Part shown: piece by piece, positions 45,501 through 56,996 of the stretch | Layout of the letters: each line of letters opens with the position of its first letter | How positions within the stretch are numbered: the stretch's first letter is position 1 | DNA from: Spirometra erinaceieuropaei | Lineage: Eukaryota > Platyhelminthes > Cestoda > Diphyllobothriidea > Diphyllobothriidae | DNA: 64,000 bases | Assembly (NCBI GenBank): GCA_902702965.1 | Contig: CACRXP010000152.1 | Span: 873,368 to 937,367, forward strand | Direction: 5' to 3' | Translations under genes and position numbers: made by a program | The notes under the pieces: generated by a model | The model's input: the letters and a program-made list of their open reading frames with translations, nothing else | Databases searched by the model: none | What the model was told of the DNA's origin: nothing

Positions 45501-48113
45501 TACAGAACCAATCTTCTTCAGTACTTGTGCGACATTAACAGAGATATGCTGTTAAAAGGGAATATAACGTTGCCTATGCATAAAATTATCGCTCTTCCAA
45601 GTGTAGACCTTCGGCGAGGCGTAATTGGCCACAAGACAACCAATGGGAGCGAGGGTTCGTGTCGTCAACGGGTGCACTTGACTAGAAAGCACCTCTGAAC
45701 TTTTTAGCGGTCTGCGCAGAACTACGACTTCGAGAAAGTTATGAGGCAAGTACTTCACATTACAAACGAAAAAATCCCCGCTTAAATAAAGCGCTTGTGG
45801 TGACCGATTATTGGAAGTTATTTTCAAATAAAAAATAAAGTCTTACCGCTTTGGGTCTCTGTCGAGGGCAATAACTTTACTGGACTGCCCAGAGGACAAA
45901 CCGGCGATGAGCAGAGTGGCCTTGTTGCCGGGTGCAGCACAGGCGTCCAACACTGTAACCCGATGTGTCTTGCGAAGGCACGGAGAGGAGAGGAGCACCA
46001 TGGCCGGAATGCAACTGGCCTATAAGGGCAGAAGCCGGTTAAGAGTAATTAAATCCTTTAGGGCAGACTAAATCAATGAGACAACACAAGGAGTTAAAAC
46101 GCCGACCCTAGGGTAGTGCAAATCAGTTCACATTCCCTTCTTCATGGCCTTTCAGATCCGACTCCGACGCTTATTTGAGTTAAATACTCTTAACAGAAAC
46201 ACTTGGCATAGTCCGCTAATTTAAACAGTTCGGGCATGCTCAGCTGCGGAATATGGGAAATATGGAGGCCTTAGTCCATTCAGAAAACGTGTGCCACCAG
46301 AGCAAAGTCAAATCGCTGATTCACCTGGGAGATTCTGGTGTCGGGCGCTCCACCGCCTGAGCTATGGTGGACCCGCCTGTCAGTTGTGATGTTCAAACTA
46401 GACATTTCTGTTAGGATCGCCGGACAGGGTACAAGATAACTACTTGGAACAGACAAGCTCGGCACAGTATCCATGTATCGTAGAGGACAATCACTGGTTG
46501 CGTTACGGGACCTACTCGCGCCGTTGTGCTTTGGGGTTCGATCTAGAGTTACGCAGGAAGTCGTACAGGATGATCGCGATCGGTAAGCGCCTTCTGTCAT
46601 TTTTAAAATACCCGATCAGAACCGACTGGACAAGGAGGCCGTGGCCCAATAATTAGGGCGCTGGACTTCTAACCTACAGAATGCGACTTCAAACCCGAGA
46701 GGTTGTTAGCGATGAGACTGCCTATGACTGGTGGACGACGGCCAACAAGCAAGAAATGGTCATTTTAGTCTTTCCTGTATTTGTCGGTAACGTCATTATG
46801 ACCTGTTTCATAAGCTTCTGAAAAACAACGATTTAAAAAGTATATGCCTGCCCAAGCATTGCCTGGACTAAACGGTTTCTGGAGAGACGACGACGACAGC
46901 GGACTGCGAACATCTGCAAGTCGATCAATAATTATCAAAACCCTGTTTAGTTTTGTTGAGGGGAAAGTGAACACACAAAACATGCTACTACGGGGTTCTG
47001 AGCTATAGAATTATGCTGTTATTCGGCCAAAGTTAAAGGCACTCAACTCCCATACTAACATGCGCATTGAGAACGAACCTGAAAATCCCTCCCTCGATTT
47101 TAATATGCTTTCCTCCAACAGTTTCTGAACGAATAATAAAACATATCGTTCTCATGAAAACGTATTTTTTTCTCGATAATCCTGTCAAATTACGTCTGGT
47201 CACGCCTATTCTATACAACCATCATAAAGAGTAAATTCAAACTGTGTGGCCGCAACTCCCTCCTCCTGTGGACCTTAAGGCCAGAACGAGAAAGAAAACT
47301 CCCCCAGGCCGGCCCGACATGATTTGGAACGCTTTCGATCGTAGCCAACAGGGCTTGTGCTCGTGCCTAAAACAGTACAGCGAATAGTTAAACGACAGAC
47401 TTAGGTCGCGAGTTCCTCATGCAGGCAAACAAACCACAAATGGGAATTCCAGCACTCCTAGCCTGTGGCAGTGATACTTATCGCTCACATGATGACTGTG
47501 GAATCCTCCTACACTAGATGCAGGTAGAGAGGACGATAAAGGGCGGTTAAAAAATACTAAAAATTGTAGTACTGGACCTTTATCTTACTTCCCGGTGGGT
47601 TAGTTAGCTAAGAAATCTAGGGAACAGTGGTTACGCAAGTGCCTTTGAAACCCTGATGTTATTTTCTAAATCAACATCTATTTACGGTTGTAATTAATTG
47701 GCGACACGAGAAGGCGAAGTAGACGGTTGTTAATTTAAAATAAACGATAATTTCAGAATTATGCAAAAACACGGAAACCCACCTTGTCCTGAATAATTAC
47801 TTTATTGGAAGTCCGCAGGGAGCAATCGTGAAGATCTGAACCCGCACCGAAAGCAAGCAAGAGATCTGGGAAGTGGAAATCTCGAACAAATTCGTTTGGC
47901 TTGAGGCGCCTCACCGTCTTCAGAAACCTATATTGCCTGGATAGAGGGGTGAAATAAGTTACTTCCGATAAGAGGTTCCTTCTGTTGAGTACTCGACGAG
48001 GGTATATACACCAGACTTTGCAAGACGTTTGATGATTTTTTGCATTGTAGTACAAAGCGTGTTAATGCGTACGAAGACAGGCAAGCGCATGGTTGTCTCA
48101 TCCACCGAAGTTT
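39544..48113 (-). CDS. NSUN5: 25S/28S rRNA m5C methyltransferase, NSUN5 type (partial, 5 exons found)
   Basis: A nucleolar SAM-dependent RNA cytosine-C5 methyltransferase of the large rRNA. Exons (- strand): 48113-47963, 47927-47783, 46019-45847, 44855-44480 and 39810-39544, all joining in phase, about 370 codons. Landmarks in order: LPVFVRINTLCTT, FHFPDLLLAFGAGSDLHD, IIQDK|ASCIPAMVLLSS, the SAM-binding DACAAPGNKATLL, ALDRDPKR, LLDPSCSSSG with the motif IV cysteine, VVYSTCSVYEE with the catalytic motif VI cysteine, and the closing VRANPEKDLTVGFFVACF. The intron at 47962-47928 is 35 bp, with an alternative acceptor nine bases earlier. Roughly 110 N-terminal residues are unassigned; the frame at 48170-48260 (EVFVELMLSDDF) may be one such exon. 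The last intron (about 4.7 kb) contains a long-TIR element, a SINE and a TRMT10 exon copy. Confidence 0.88.
40451..41414. mobile_element. Long-TIR element, diverged subfamily, in NSUN5 intron
   Basis: 964 bp, starts CAGTAGGTGGGCTAACTCAT and ends ATGAGTTAGTCCACCTACTG, with TA at 40449-40450 and 41415-41416. Internal arm sequence (ACTTAAGTAGCAT, TATACTCGAAGGA) still matches the other copies. It interrupts dispersed repeat C, whose left part is GTTCGACCGTCG at 40430 and right part is TGTCCATCG at 41417. Confidence 0.86.
41417..41600. repeat. Dispersed repeat C, copy 3 (right part)
   Basis: Continues from 40430-40448 across the inserted element. Matches 30290-30440 and 35340-35480 (GAGTCAAGAAGACCGGAGGC and the ACCGCACT stretch). 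Confidence 0.55.
42338..42430 (-). pseudogene. Decayed copy of TRMT10 exon 2 end
   Basis: On the - strand the frame ESSFVECDEDCHCVLWWMKS, stop, DICKLAYQ aligns with ESSCKTRVVLDCAYDHMMSF and DICKLAHQ of TRMT10 exon 2. The exon/intron border CAG|GTAGGAGTCATGTAC is also copied, so this is a DNA-level duplication, not a retrocopy. An in-frame TAG breaks it. Confidence 0.75.
42548..42905 (-). mobile_element. tRNA-Arg-derived SINE, copy 2
   Basis: The - strand holds GGCTCGTGGCACAATGGTTA, GAGGCGTGGACTTCTAAG and the downstream body (GCCGGAAATGGCCATTTCAG), then a second head with AAGGCACAACAGAACGGGTG. A hairpin of CCCGTTGCCCTGTC and GACAGGGCAACGGG (42836-42849 and 42887-42900) lies at the head. Confidence 0.68.
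42906..44470. other. NSUN5 intron, no further feature recognised
   Basis: Short ORFs on both strands without family features. I see no exon of NSUN5 between 39811 and 44479. Confidence 0.4.
45489..45512. repeat. Perfect 10-bp inverted repeat
   Basis: ATTGGTTCTG, a four-base loop CCTA, and CAGAACCAAT, within an NSUN5 intron. No T-run follows, and function is unknown. Confidence 0.6.
46634..46810 (+). mobile_element. tRNA-derived SINE, copy 3, diverged
   Basis: GGCCGTGGCCCAATAATTAG then GGCGCTGGACTTCTAACC resembles the 5' half of tRNA-Arg(TCT). The SINE body follows (GACGACGGCCAACAAGC, AGAAATGGTCATTTTAGTC). Confidence 0.65.
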
Positions 48114-48545
48114 CTAAAGGAGGATTAGTTTAAAAAACGGGCTTGTCGCGTAACGAAAAGGCAGCTGGGGCCGAATCACCGAGATTAAAATCGTCAGAAA
48201 GCATGAGTTCTACAAACACCTCTTGTAAAAGGATTCCGTTGTGTCTGTCAGGAAGATGTTTTACCGGGATTAGACAAAATAGAAAGAAGGGGCAAGGCAA
48301 AGAACCGTAAGGAGGTGTAGACGGTCCTGAAAGGCAGATACCATTAAGTTTGGAAATACTCTGCAAAGATAATATGCCAATGTCAAGTAATGCTGTAGAA
48401 AAATAGCGTAAAAGTCAATTTACTCAGTACATTCGACGATAAAGACGACACTATGCGAGCATGAGGAGTGGCGATGTCATTGGGGCAACACAAACAAGTC
48501 ATTTAGCATTAATGACAACGAGGAAGCGATCGGCCATTTATCAAA

Positions 48546-49740
48546 ATGAAAGACCAAGATGCTGGGTGTCCGGCAAAGGTAATAATTAAGTATAACCCGA
48601 GCCAAGTCATCGCAATTTTATCACGGTCCGCTCCTTGCTCTATATGCGGCAAGACTACCCGAAATCGCCTTAAACAACGTAGGGATGGTTACGAAAGTCA
48701 AGACCCAAAACAGTGCAGCCTTCAAACAACTGCAGACAGGAGAAAAGAATGATCGTCCGCCCCTTAATGCAACGATTTAAAATAAAGGCTTATTTCGGAA
48801 AAGTATTCATAGAAAATGGTAGAGAAAAACCAAACATTACGTTAACAAAACGACCATTGATACCTCCTTTAAGAATGCGTTTGATCGACTTTCGAAGGGA
48901 GGAGGCTGCGTGCGGGAGTTTTGTATTTTTCCGGAGGATCTGTAAGGCGATCCGTCGATGTCCAAACGGTTTTCGGCAGCAACTCAAGTCGAAGGCCACA
49001 ACTGTCAGCATACATGTGCTGCATGCGGGTCTAGCTAAGTCTGTTGTGTGCTTCTGGTGCCGTAAACTTTTATCGTCGACAGTCCCTGTGTCGCGCAAAC
49101 CTTTTAGAAGTTGCTTTTGTGCCGAAAGGCAGCGGGAGACAAAGGCAAAGAGCGCCTTCGACTTCTGCGAACTGCAACCAACAAAATGAATCTTACGGGT
49201 CCTTCGAGAGAGTAAAATGCATTCTTGAGTCCGATCTTTTTTGATGATACCACGCAGAGGAGTTTAGATGCATTTTGATAGAGAGCCTGACTGTTCAACA
49301 TTACACGCTGGGCAAGGCGGACACAACCACAATACCAACAACGAGAAAACTAAAAACAACTGCGACTCTAAAGAGTCAAGGTCGGAGCAACTCTGAAATT
49401 ACTTTGCAGTGGACTTCAGACAAATTCCTATTTCCATATGAAGCAACTTCTGCAAAAACTATCGAAACGGATCAAAATTCGAATCTGGCAGCAGACAGTG
49501 TTTTGCGGTAACCTATGGGTATAGTTGGTCTTGTAGGGTGCCAACCCAACACTAAGTCTTCTGAACTAACGCCGTTATGCATCCCACCAGTAACCACGGG
49601 CAAACCAAAACGTCTACTTAATTTCAAGACGGGTCGGAATGCCCGTTCAGTCACTCAAATAGTAAAGAAGCCCAGTCTCTGTGGGAAAGCTTTCCCTCCA
49701 CAATCGTCCCCATACCGCAACTGAACAGACCTTAAAGTGA
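48546..49740 (+). other. Possible unknown multi-exon gene, + strand
   Basis: Several sizeable + strand frames follow one another: 48546-48752 (with PCSICGKTTRN), 48713-49189 (with CFWCRKLLSS), 49275-49511 and 49515-49724. They are low in repeats and contain Cys-x-x-Cys pairs, but I recognise no family and cannot fix splice sites. It would be divergent to NSUN5. A CsRn1-like element begins 137 bp downstream. Confidence 0.3.
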
Positions 49741-49873
49741 ATTTAATAAAATCAGTATGCCAATATTACCGATTACGAATGACGTTCTCGATCTACTTAA
49801 AGCGATGAATTGCATTATTCAGCGCACTTTATTCACAGTAGTATTCCTTGAGGAATCCAAAGTCGGCAATACA

Positions 49874-49877
49874 GAAG
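49874..49877. repeat. Target-site duplication of the CsRn1-like element (left)
   Basis: GAAG directly before the left LTR; the same four bases follow the right LTR at 55037-55040. Confidence 0.8.
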
Positions 49878-50339
49878 TGTAGGCATTTGTACACTTTTGA
49901 TTTGTTCCACTACATTGCTTGTACACCTGACCTGCCTGTACATTTGTTTGACTAAACTGAGAATACACTTTTTTGGAACAACGCTACGGCGGACAACATG
50001 TGTTCTGGTCTCGAGTGTGTTTGACGTCGTTATTTCTTGGCGTGCGCTTGTCACTTCTCAATTCTCTTAGCAACTCGTTCGTGCTGCCGGAGACTTCCTC
50101 CTCGAAGCAAACTTCAACGGACCATCGCGGAACCTAGAGCCTCCCTTCAACCATTCCTTCGTCGGGACACTATCTCCCTACTTGATAGGATTCTACCTTA
50201 CGTGAGTCTGGAACATTCCTTTTCTGGTTCTTTCAATCTGTACATTCATTTTTGTTCGTAAACACAATTCCCCTATTAGGAGTTAGTTTTTTTTGCATAT
50301 ATTATCGTTTGTAGTTTCTAAGTCCACATTTACACTACA
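49878..50339 (+). repeat. 5' LTR
   Basis: 462 bp, TGTAG at the start and CTACA at the end. It differs from the 3' LTR at the eighth base (A/C), at GGAACAAC/GAAACAAC, and by eight versus seven Ts near the end. Confidence 0.95.
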
Positions 50340-50343
50340 AAAC

Positions 50344-50354
50344 TGGTGACCCCG
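50344..50354 (+). promoter_or_regulatory. Primer-binding site, tRNA-Trp type
   Basis: TGGTGACCCCG starts five bases after the 5' LTR and is complementary to the 3' end of eukaryotic tRNA-Trp (GGGGTCA plus CCA). CsRn1 elements are reported to use tRNA-Trp. Confidence 0.82.
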
Positions 50355-50389
50355 CTTTTTCCTGCATTCCGGACCTTTTTTTATTTACC

Positions 50390-51355
50390 ATGGCCAGTGA
50401 AGACTCCCAAAAAGACTCACTCGACATTAACACCCTTTCTTTTAAACTGCTACCGTTTACCCCGAGCAACCCTCGCGTTTGATTCAGGCAGATCGAGGCT
50501 CTTTTTGTGACAAGCCGCATTACCAGCGAGCGTACCCGCTATTCGTACTTTTTGCAGTTACTCCCTTTTGATGTAGCGGTCACCGTCGAAGACCTCCTTG
50601 ACCCCATTCCAGCAGACAAACCATATACGCTGCTGAAGGAAGCGGTTATCCAACGGGTAGCTAAATCGGCTAACCTTATGCTGCGGGAACTTTTCACTCA
50701 AGTGGAGCTAGGTGATCAGACACCTTCTCAGCTCATGCGTCACATGCGCTCACTCCTCGCTGGTAGGCACATGGATGACGCCATTTTTCGCGAGATTTGG
50801 TTAGAAAAGTTACCGGTGCCTATGCAGCAGGTTTTGGCCATGTTGGACTCGAATACATCTTTAGAGAAACTAGCTACCCACGCCGACCGAATCAAAGAGT
50901 GTTACCCCATGGGTGCCTCGTGTTCCACTATCCAACAGCCACCGCCTTGAAAAGGCAAGCCCCATCAGGGCATTGACTCTGATTCAGAAGGCCCACCATT
51001 ACCAGCGCACGACACTCCCTATTCGGAAAAAGCGTCATGGTCTTGCACAACCCGACGCGCGCCCACATCAGCCGGTCCCCCCAGAACACCCACCGCCGCT
51101 TATCGCACCGATTACGACGACCTAAGAGACACTGTGCGTCTCCTTTGCACTCAGGTGAGCAACATGTGCTCTGCGCTTAACAGTCTTCAAGCGGCTAAGA
51201 GACAGCCATGCTCACATCGACGGTCTAAATCCCGTGAGCGGCGTTCACAACCCTTATGTTGGTATCACCGCACTTATGGCCCGAAAGCCCGAAAGTGCAT
51301 GCCTCCTTGTTCGTTCGCTTGTCCTCCACAGTTAAACGACCACGCCAGCCAGTAA
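50390..51355 (+). pseudogene. gag of the CsRn1-like element, two in-frame stops
   Basis: The ATG at 50390 follows TTTACC and starts MASEDSQKDSLD. The capsid-like part includes FLQLLPFDVAVTVEDLL and DKPYTLLKEAVIQR. Near the end LCWYHRTYGPKARKCMPPC is a Cys-His-Cys-Cys knuckle, the unusual type of this clade. TGA codons interrupt it at 50480 (codon 31) and 50948; the first stands where a tryptophan is expected (inference). It overlaps pol. Confidence 0.85.
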
Positions 51356-54300
51356 TGGCGACGACTGCTGCTGGCCCGTCGCGACCCAGTCGCCTTTTCT
51401 ATATCAATGACAAGTTGAGCGGCCTTCGTTTCCTGGTCGATACCGGCGCCGAGGTCAGTGTCCTCCCGCCTCTAAGGCGTCACCGCCTCAAGCCATCGCA
51501 ATTCTCATTGCAGGCTGCAAATAGCACCACAATCAGCACCTACGGCCAACGGTCCCTCACTTTAGATCTTGGTCTCCGGCGACGTTTTCAATGGGTCTTT
51601 ATTGAGGCTGACGTCAAATCGCCCATTATCGGGGCCGACTTTTTTGTCATCTTTCGGCTTAACAGTCGATGTCAGACACCGTCGCCTCTCAGACACCACC
51701 ACCCAACTCTTTACTATAGGTACCAGTAGCTCTGAACGGTCGGTTGGCATCCATGTCACCATCCCCAGCACCCCTTTCGCTGACATTTTGAAGGACTACC
51801 CGTCCATCACTAAACCATGCCATTTTACCGAAACCGTTCAACACGGAGTGAAACACCACATTATCACGGCAGGGCAACCAGTGCACGCTCGTCCGCGTAG
51901 ACTCCACCCTGACAAACTCCGAATAGCAAAGAACGAATTCGACCATATGATGAATCTGGGCATTATACGCCCTTCATCTAGCCCATGGGCCTCACCACTG
52001 CACATGGTGCCAAAGAAGTCCCCTGACGATTGGAGACCGTGCGGTGATTATCGAGCCCTAAACAGGTCCACAATCCCTGACCGGTACCCCATTCCCCACA
52101 TTCATGACTTTTCCCACATGTTAGCCGGCAAAACTATTTTTTCCAAGATAGACCTCGTCAGGGCGTACCACCAAATCCCGGTTGCGGAGGAAGATATCCC
52201 AAAGACCGCTATCACGACACCCTTTGGGCTGTTCGAATTTATTCGCATGCCCTTTGGTTTGCGCAACGCTGCCCAGTCGTTTCAGCGTTTCATCGATGAG
52301 ATCTTGCGGGGCCTTCCATTCGCTTACGCCTACATCGACGACATACTCGTCGCAAGCTCTTCGGCAGAGGAACATGCCTCGCATTTACGCCTCATATTCG
52401 ATCGTTTCCAGCAACACGGTTTGCAATTAAACGTCGACAGATGCCTTTTTGGCGTTAATTCTCTCGATTTTCTTGGCCGCCACGTCGATCTGCACGGAAT
52501 CACTCCACTTACAGAGAAGGTGCAATGCATCTTGTCTTTCCCTGTTCCCAACACACTCACTCAGCTGCGACGTTTCCTAGGCCTTAACAACTATTACAGA
52601 CGTTTTATTCCCCACTGTGCGGCAATCCTGGCTCCCTTGACTGACCTTTTGAAGTCGAAGGCAAAACCAATTGAACTTTCACCGGCAGCCCACACAGCTT
52701 TTGAGGAAGCGAAAAAGGCTCTTGCCGATGCCACCATGCTGCACCACCTCAGCTCTGACGCTCATACACAGCTCATTTTGACCACCGACGCTTCCAGCAG
52801 TGCTGTCGGCGCAGTCTTGCATCAACAGGTGAATAACCAGTTGCAGCCTTTAGCTTTCTTTTCACAGAAGCTACAACCGGCGCAGACTCGCTACAGTACT
52901 TTCTCTCGCGAGCTCCTAGCCGTCTACTTGGCCATCCGTCACTTTAGAACCTTTTAGAGGGCAGAGACTTTTCGGTCCACACCAACCACAAGCCCCTCAC
53001 TTATGCCCTGAAGGCCAAGCCAGATCTGTACTCGCCCAGGGAAGTTCGTCACCTGGACTATATTTCGCAGTTTACTGTCGACATCCGCTACGTCCGAGGC
53101 AGCGACAATGTCGTTGCTGATGCATTATCCCGTCCGGACATCAACACACTCACATCCGATTTCGACCTGGCGAGGCTTGCAGACCTCCAAACAGCAGACG
53201 AGTCCATCGCGGACTTACGTACGTCTACTACTCTGCAGCTTCGAGATGCACCACTTCCTGCGTCACCAGGTACGATTTTGAGCGATTGGTCCACAGGCAC
53301 CCCTCGTCCTGTTGTTCCACTATCCTATCGTAAGGTCGTCTTTGACCACTTCCACTCCCTCTCCCACCCTGGCATTCGCGCTGGACGTAAGTTATTCTCG
53401 GCTCGTTTTGTTTGGCCGAAGATGAATTCCGACATTGCTCTTTGGACTAAACAGTGTCTCGCATGCCAGAAGAACAAGGTTCATCGACACACTTTCTCCC
53501 CTCCAAGTACTTTTGCGGTCCCGGATGTTCGATTTAATCATGTTCACTTGGATTTAATCGGACCGTTACCCCCTTCACGTGGGTACACACATATCCTGAC
53601 GGCCGTTGACCGTTTCACACGATGGCCGATTGCCGTTCCTATCTCGGATACCTCGGCAGAAAATATCGCCATGGTTTTTCTGACCCACTGGATCTCAACT
53701 TTTGGTGTTCCAGCCACCCTTACCACCGACCGCGGAAGTCAATTCCAATCTAGTCTCTTCCGTGAGTTCACTAGACTGCTCGGGTGCGCGCACATCACAA
53801 CCACGGCATATCATCCTGCCTCCAACGGTCTCGTTGAGCGTCTACACCGCCAACTGAAGTCCGCACTGATGTCCCAAACAGAGTCAGCTACTTGGAGTGT
53901 CAATCTCCCTCTTGTGCTTTTGGGCATCCGATCTTCTGTCAAGGAGGACATCCAATGCACCGCCGCCGAACTTGTGTACGGTACACCCCTCCGTCTGCCT
54001 GGCGAATTGGTGCAGCCTTCCACAACAAACACTAACATCACGAGCACCTTCGTGCAGCAGTTGAAACAACGCATGGCTTAACTGCGTCCAACCCCCACTC
54101 GTCTGACCTCGAAACACGTGTTTGTACACGAGGACCTTAAATCCGCCCCTTTTGTTTTCGTCCGGCATGACGCAGTGCGCAAGCCCCTTTGTTCTCCCTA
54201 CGATGGCCCATATAAGGTCGTTCAGCGGAATGACGAGTTTTACGTCCTTCAAAAGGCTGATAAGACCGGCACGGTCTCCATTGACCGCCTTAAGCCAGCC

Positions 54301-54510
54301 TATCTGGAGTGCCTCCCGTCGACCAGTGCGCCATCCATTCCCCCTACTACGTCCTCACCCGATACACCCACTCCGCTCACCTGCCCTCCATCACCACACT
54401 TGACCATTCTACCCACCCAACCGGATCCTCCTCCTACACCATCGCCTAGTACGTCTCGCTCCGGTAGACATATCCGTTTTCCCGCCAGACTTAAAGACTT
54501 TGTAGTGTAA
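51256..54510 (+). pseudogene. pol of the CsRn1-like element, frameshifted
   Basis: Protease with FLVDTGAEVSVLPP at about 51427 is followed by a shift in the T-run at 51640-51645. Reverse transcriptase (51650-52450) has [50 protein letters not shown] and the catalytic YIDD at 52331-52342. RNase H has [16 protein letters not shown], and a second shift lies at the T-run 52952-52955. Integrase has an H-H-C-C finger ending CLACQKNK and the D, D, E residues in HLDLIGPLP, TTDRGSQFQ and NGLVERLHRQ. A TAA at 54079 precedes a C-terminal part with PYDGPYKV and a proline-rich end. No envelope gene is present. Confidence 0.92.
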
Positions 54511-54562
54511 TTTTTTTCCCGTTTTATTTTATCGAGCGTTTTGTTTCTTCGGCAAACGCTCT

Positions 54563-54575
54563 GGTGGGGGAGTTG
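54563..54575 (+). promoter_or_regulatory. Polypurine tract
   Basis: GGTGGGGGAG at 54563-54572 just before the 3' LTR, the expected primer for plus-strand synthesis. Confidence 0.75.
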
Positions 54576-55036
54576 TGTAGGCCTTTGTACACTTTTGATT
54601 TGTTCCACTACATTGCTTGTACACCTGACCTGCCTGTACATTTGTTTGACTAAACTGAGAATACACTTTTTTGAAACAACGCTACGGCGGACAACATGTG
54701 TTCTGGTCTCGAGTGTGTTTGACGTCGTTATTTCTTGGCGTGCGCTTGTCACTTCTCAATTCTCTTAGCAACTCGTTCGTGCTGCCGGAGACTTCCTCCT
54801 CGAAGCAAACTTCAACGGACCATCGCGGAACCTAGAGCCTCCCTTCAACCATTCCTTCGTCGGGACACTATCTCCCTACTTGATAGGATTCTACCTTACG
54901 TGAGTCTGGAACATTCCTTTTCTGGTTCTTTCAATCTGTACATTCATTTTTGTTCGTAAACACAATTCCCCTATTAGGAGTTAGTTTTTTTGCATATATT
55001 ATCGTTTGTAGTTTCTAAGTCCACATTTACACTACA
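54576..55036 (+). repeat. 3' LTR
   Basis: 461 bp, near-identical to the 5' LTR and followed by GAAG. Confidence 0.95.
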
Positions 55037-55092
55037 GAAGCCACTGAAGTATAAACTGACGAAGTCTACAAGAAGCCTTTAATATCAATTTA

Positions 55093-55510
55093 GGACACGC
55101 TTTATTACTGACGAGGAAAGCAGAGTCGATCAGAATGCAATTACTTTTGCTGTCGAAACCCCGTCAACAAGTTGTAAGACAAATCACGAAGAAGACGTCT
55201 TGATCGTAGACGCACTGTTGTCGTTTAGTGAGCTCCTGCGTCCGCTTCGTTTATTGCAAAGTAAGGGACTGAGTACAGCTACCATCTCCTTCGAAAACAT
55301 TCGAATGCTCTTATTTAGAATGGAGTGTATTTTACCGTGCGCAAAGACCTCCACCCAAAAGACACAGATATGTTGCATAGCCTGCTGTTATCAGGGCCTC
55401 TTATAATTCTTATCGAAGATGAAGTTCACACTTCACGCCACCTAGAAGAGATAATGTCTCTTTGCAATTCGGATGGAGAAGTGTTTTTTTTCAACCAGAT
55501 TACGAACTGA
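55093..55510 (+). other. Candidate 3' exons of an unknown gene
   Basis: Stretch 55093-55260 lies between AATTTAG and GTAAGG and has an open frame including EEDVLIVDALLSFSELLRPL. Stretch 55319-55510 follows TTATTTAG and reads GVYFTVRKDLHPKDTDMLHS and LIILIEDEVHTSRHLEEI to a stop at 55508-55510. Both look coding, but the two do not join in the same phase with these sites, so the model is incomplete. I do not recognise the family. It could be the continuation of the 48.5 kb frames across the retrotransposon. Confidence 0.35.
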
Positions 55511-56996
55511 TGGAAAGACACAAAATAGGGAAGCTCTGGAAAGAACTGTGAAGGTGGACAGAAGAAAGGGAACATAGAAAAAAAGAAGGGAACATGGGAT
55601 AGCAAATATCACTTGGCCGATCTTGTGACGAGTAGCTTTTATAATAAGGACTGGTTCCAATCAAGAAGACGGACAGAGAGGGAAATATACCCTGTAGAGC
55701 CTGTTCAATAAAATTCTTCAAGGCTAGTATTTAAGTTCTTTAACTTTGTTATTATCCGATGACAAATGAAACCACAATCACGGTTTCCGAAAGATCCAAG
55801 TCGGTAAGTACACAACCACTCTTGTATGACACTTGATAAAACATCCCTTGGTCCTAAGTTTTGCATACCTCGTCGAAAAGTTAATCAGTCAGAATTGGAT
55901 AAACAGTACGAGAACCTATGGAACCAAACCTATGATCTAGCGCCCAGTTTCACAGACAGTATCCAACACTTTAAATCAGCATTAGGGAATTGCAATTATC
56001 AGTACCTGAACAAGGGGCAAAAAAGTCGGGGATTGCTGACAAAAGCACATGTGAAAAAGTTAAGAGAACTTCGAGAGAACAAAGATATCTTGGTAACCAG
56101 ACCGGACAAAGGAACAGGCGTGGTTATAATGAACAGATCGGACTACATAGCGAAGCTACAATCCATATTATCAGACCAGAATAAAGTCAGGAAGGTGGAC
56201 AAATAAAAGGATTGCACGGAAGAAGTAGAGATGAAACTGACTGACTCTCAAAGAAGGCTCCACACAGGGGGTCACATAAGCGACAGTGACCTAGAACACC
56301 TCCGACCAGACTGCACGCATATCCCTCGACTATATGGTCTACCTAAGATCCATAAGAAAGGCCTGCCAGTCCGTCCGATCTTAGACATGTGAAACTCTCC
56401 GTATCATGCGATATCAAAGTGGCTAGCAGAAAAACTCAAGCCCCTACAGCGTCCGTTGGCACCATGGAGCTACCGAGATGCCTTTGAATTCATTGACGAC
56501 ATCAAAGACCTTAACATCAACGGCATGGTGATGTTCTCGCGAGACGTCTTATCACTTTTAAAAAACTTTCCGCTCACCGAGACAACTGGTTACATCTGTG
56601 ATTTTCTATCTGCCAGTCAACAGGAAATAGGAATTCCGACGAAGACGCTCAAGGAACAATTAATAAGATGCACATTTAATGTGCAGTTCAATTCAATTAT
56701 TTTATTAAAGACCCGTCGGGGTCCCATCAAAGCAAGTAAAAATAAATTTACACGCAAATTTTAGACGATGTAGGCAAAATCTGCACAAAGTGCAATGCAT
56801 AGTTTTTGAGATTAGAAGTCCGTTAAGCAAAACGAAACTGAAAAAAAACGAGGGGTGAAAAAAAAACACCAAAGCAAGATTTAAAAATGATTGTAGTAAT
56901 TTAACAGGAGAAAAAAACCCTCAGAAAATAGCATCAGAAAAAAACAGGGAGGACTGGCCTGCATGTGGCGGTACAAAATGGAATAAAGCCCGACAT

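Larger units (their letters stand above)
49878..55036 (+). mobile_element. Full-length CsRn1-like Ty3/gypsy LTR retrotransposon
   Basis: 5159 bp with LTRs at 49878-50339 and 54576-55036, both TGTAG...CTACA, and a GAAG target duplication. The LTRs differ by two substitutions and one base in a T-run over about 461 bp, so the insertion is recent. A tRNA-Trp-type primer-binding site, gag, protease, reverse transcriptase, RNase H and integrase follow in the usual gypsy order. Reading frames carry three nonsense codons (50480, 50948, 54079) and two frameshifts (near 51640 and 52952), so this copy is not autonomous unless these are assembly errors. CsRn1 was first described from the liver fluke Clonorchis. 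Confidence 0.95.

Noticed and set aside
48790..49098. 102-codon - strand ORF as the missing NSUN5 N-terminus
   Set aside because: Its sequence shows no resemblance to the NSUN5 N-terminal region. It lies opposite larger + strand frames.
50480..50950. In-frame TGA codons in gag as programmed recoding
   Set aside because: Two TGAs at unrelated places, no visible readthrough context, and further frame damage downstream make plain mutation or assembly error simpler.
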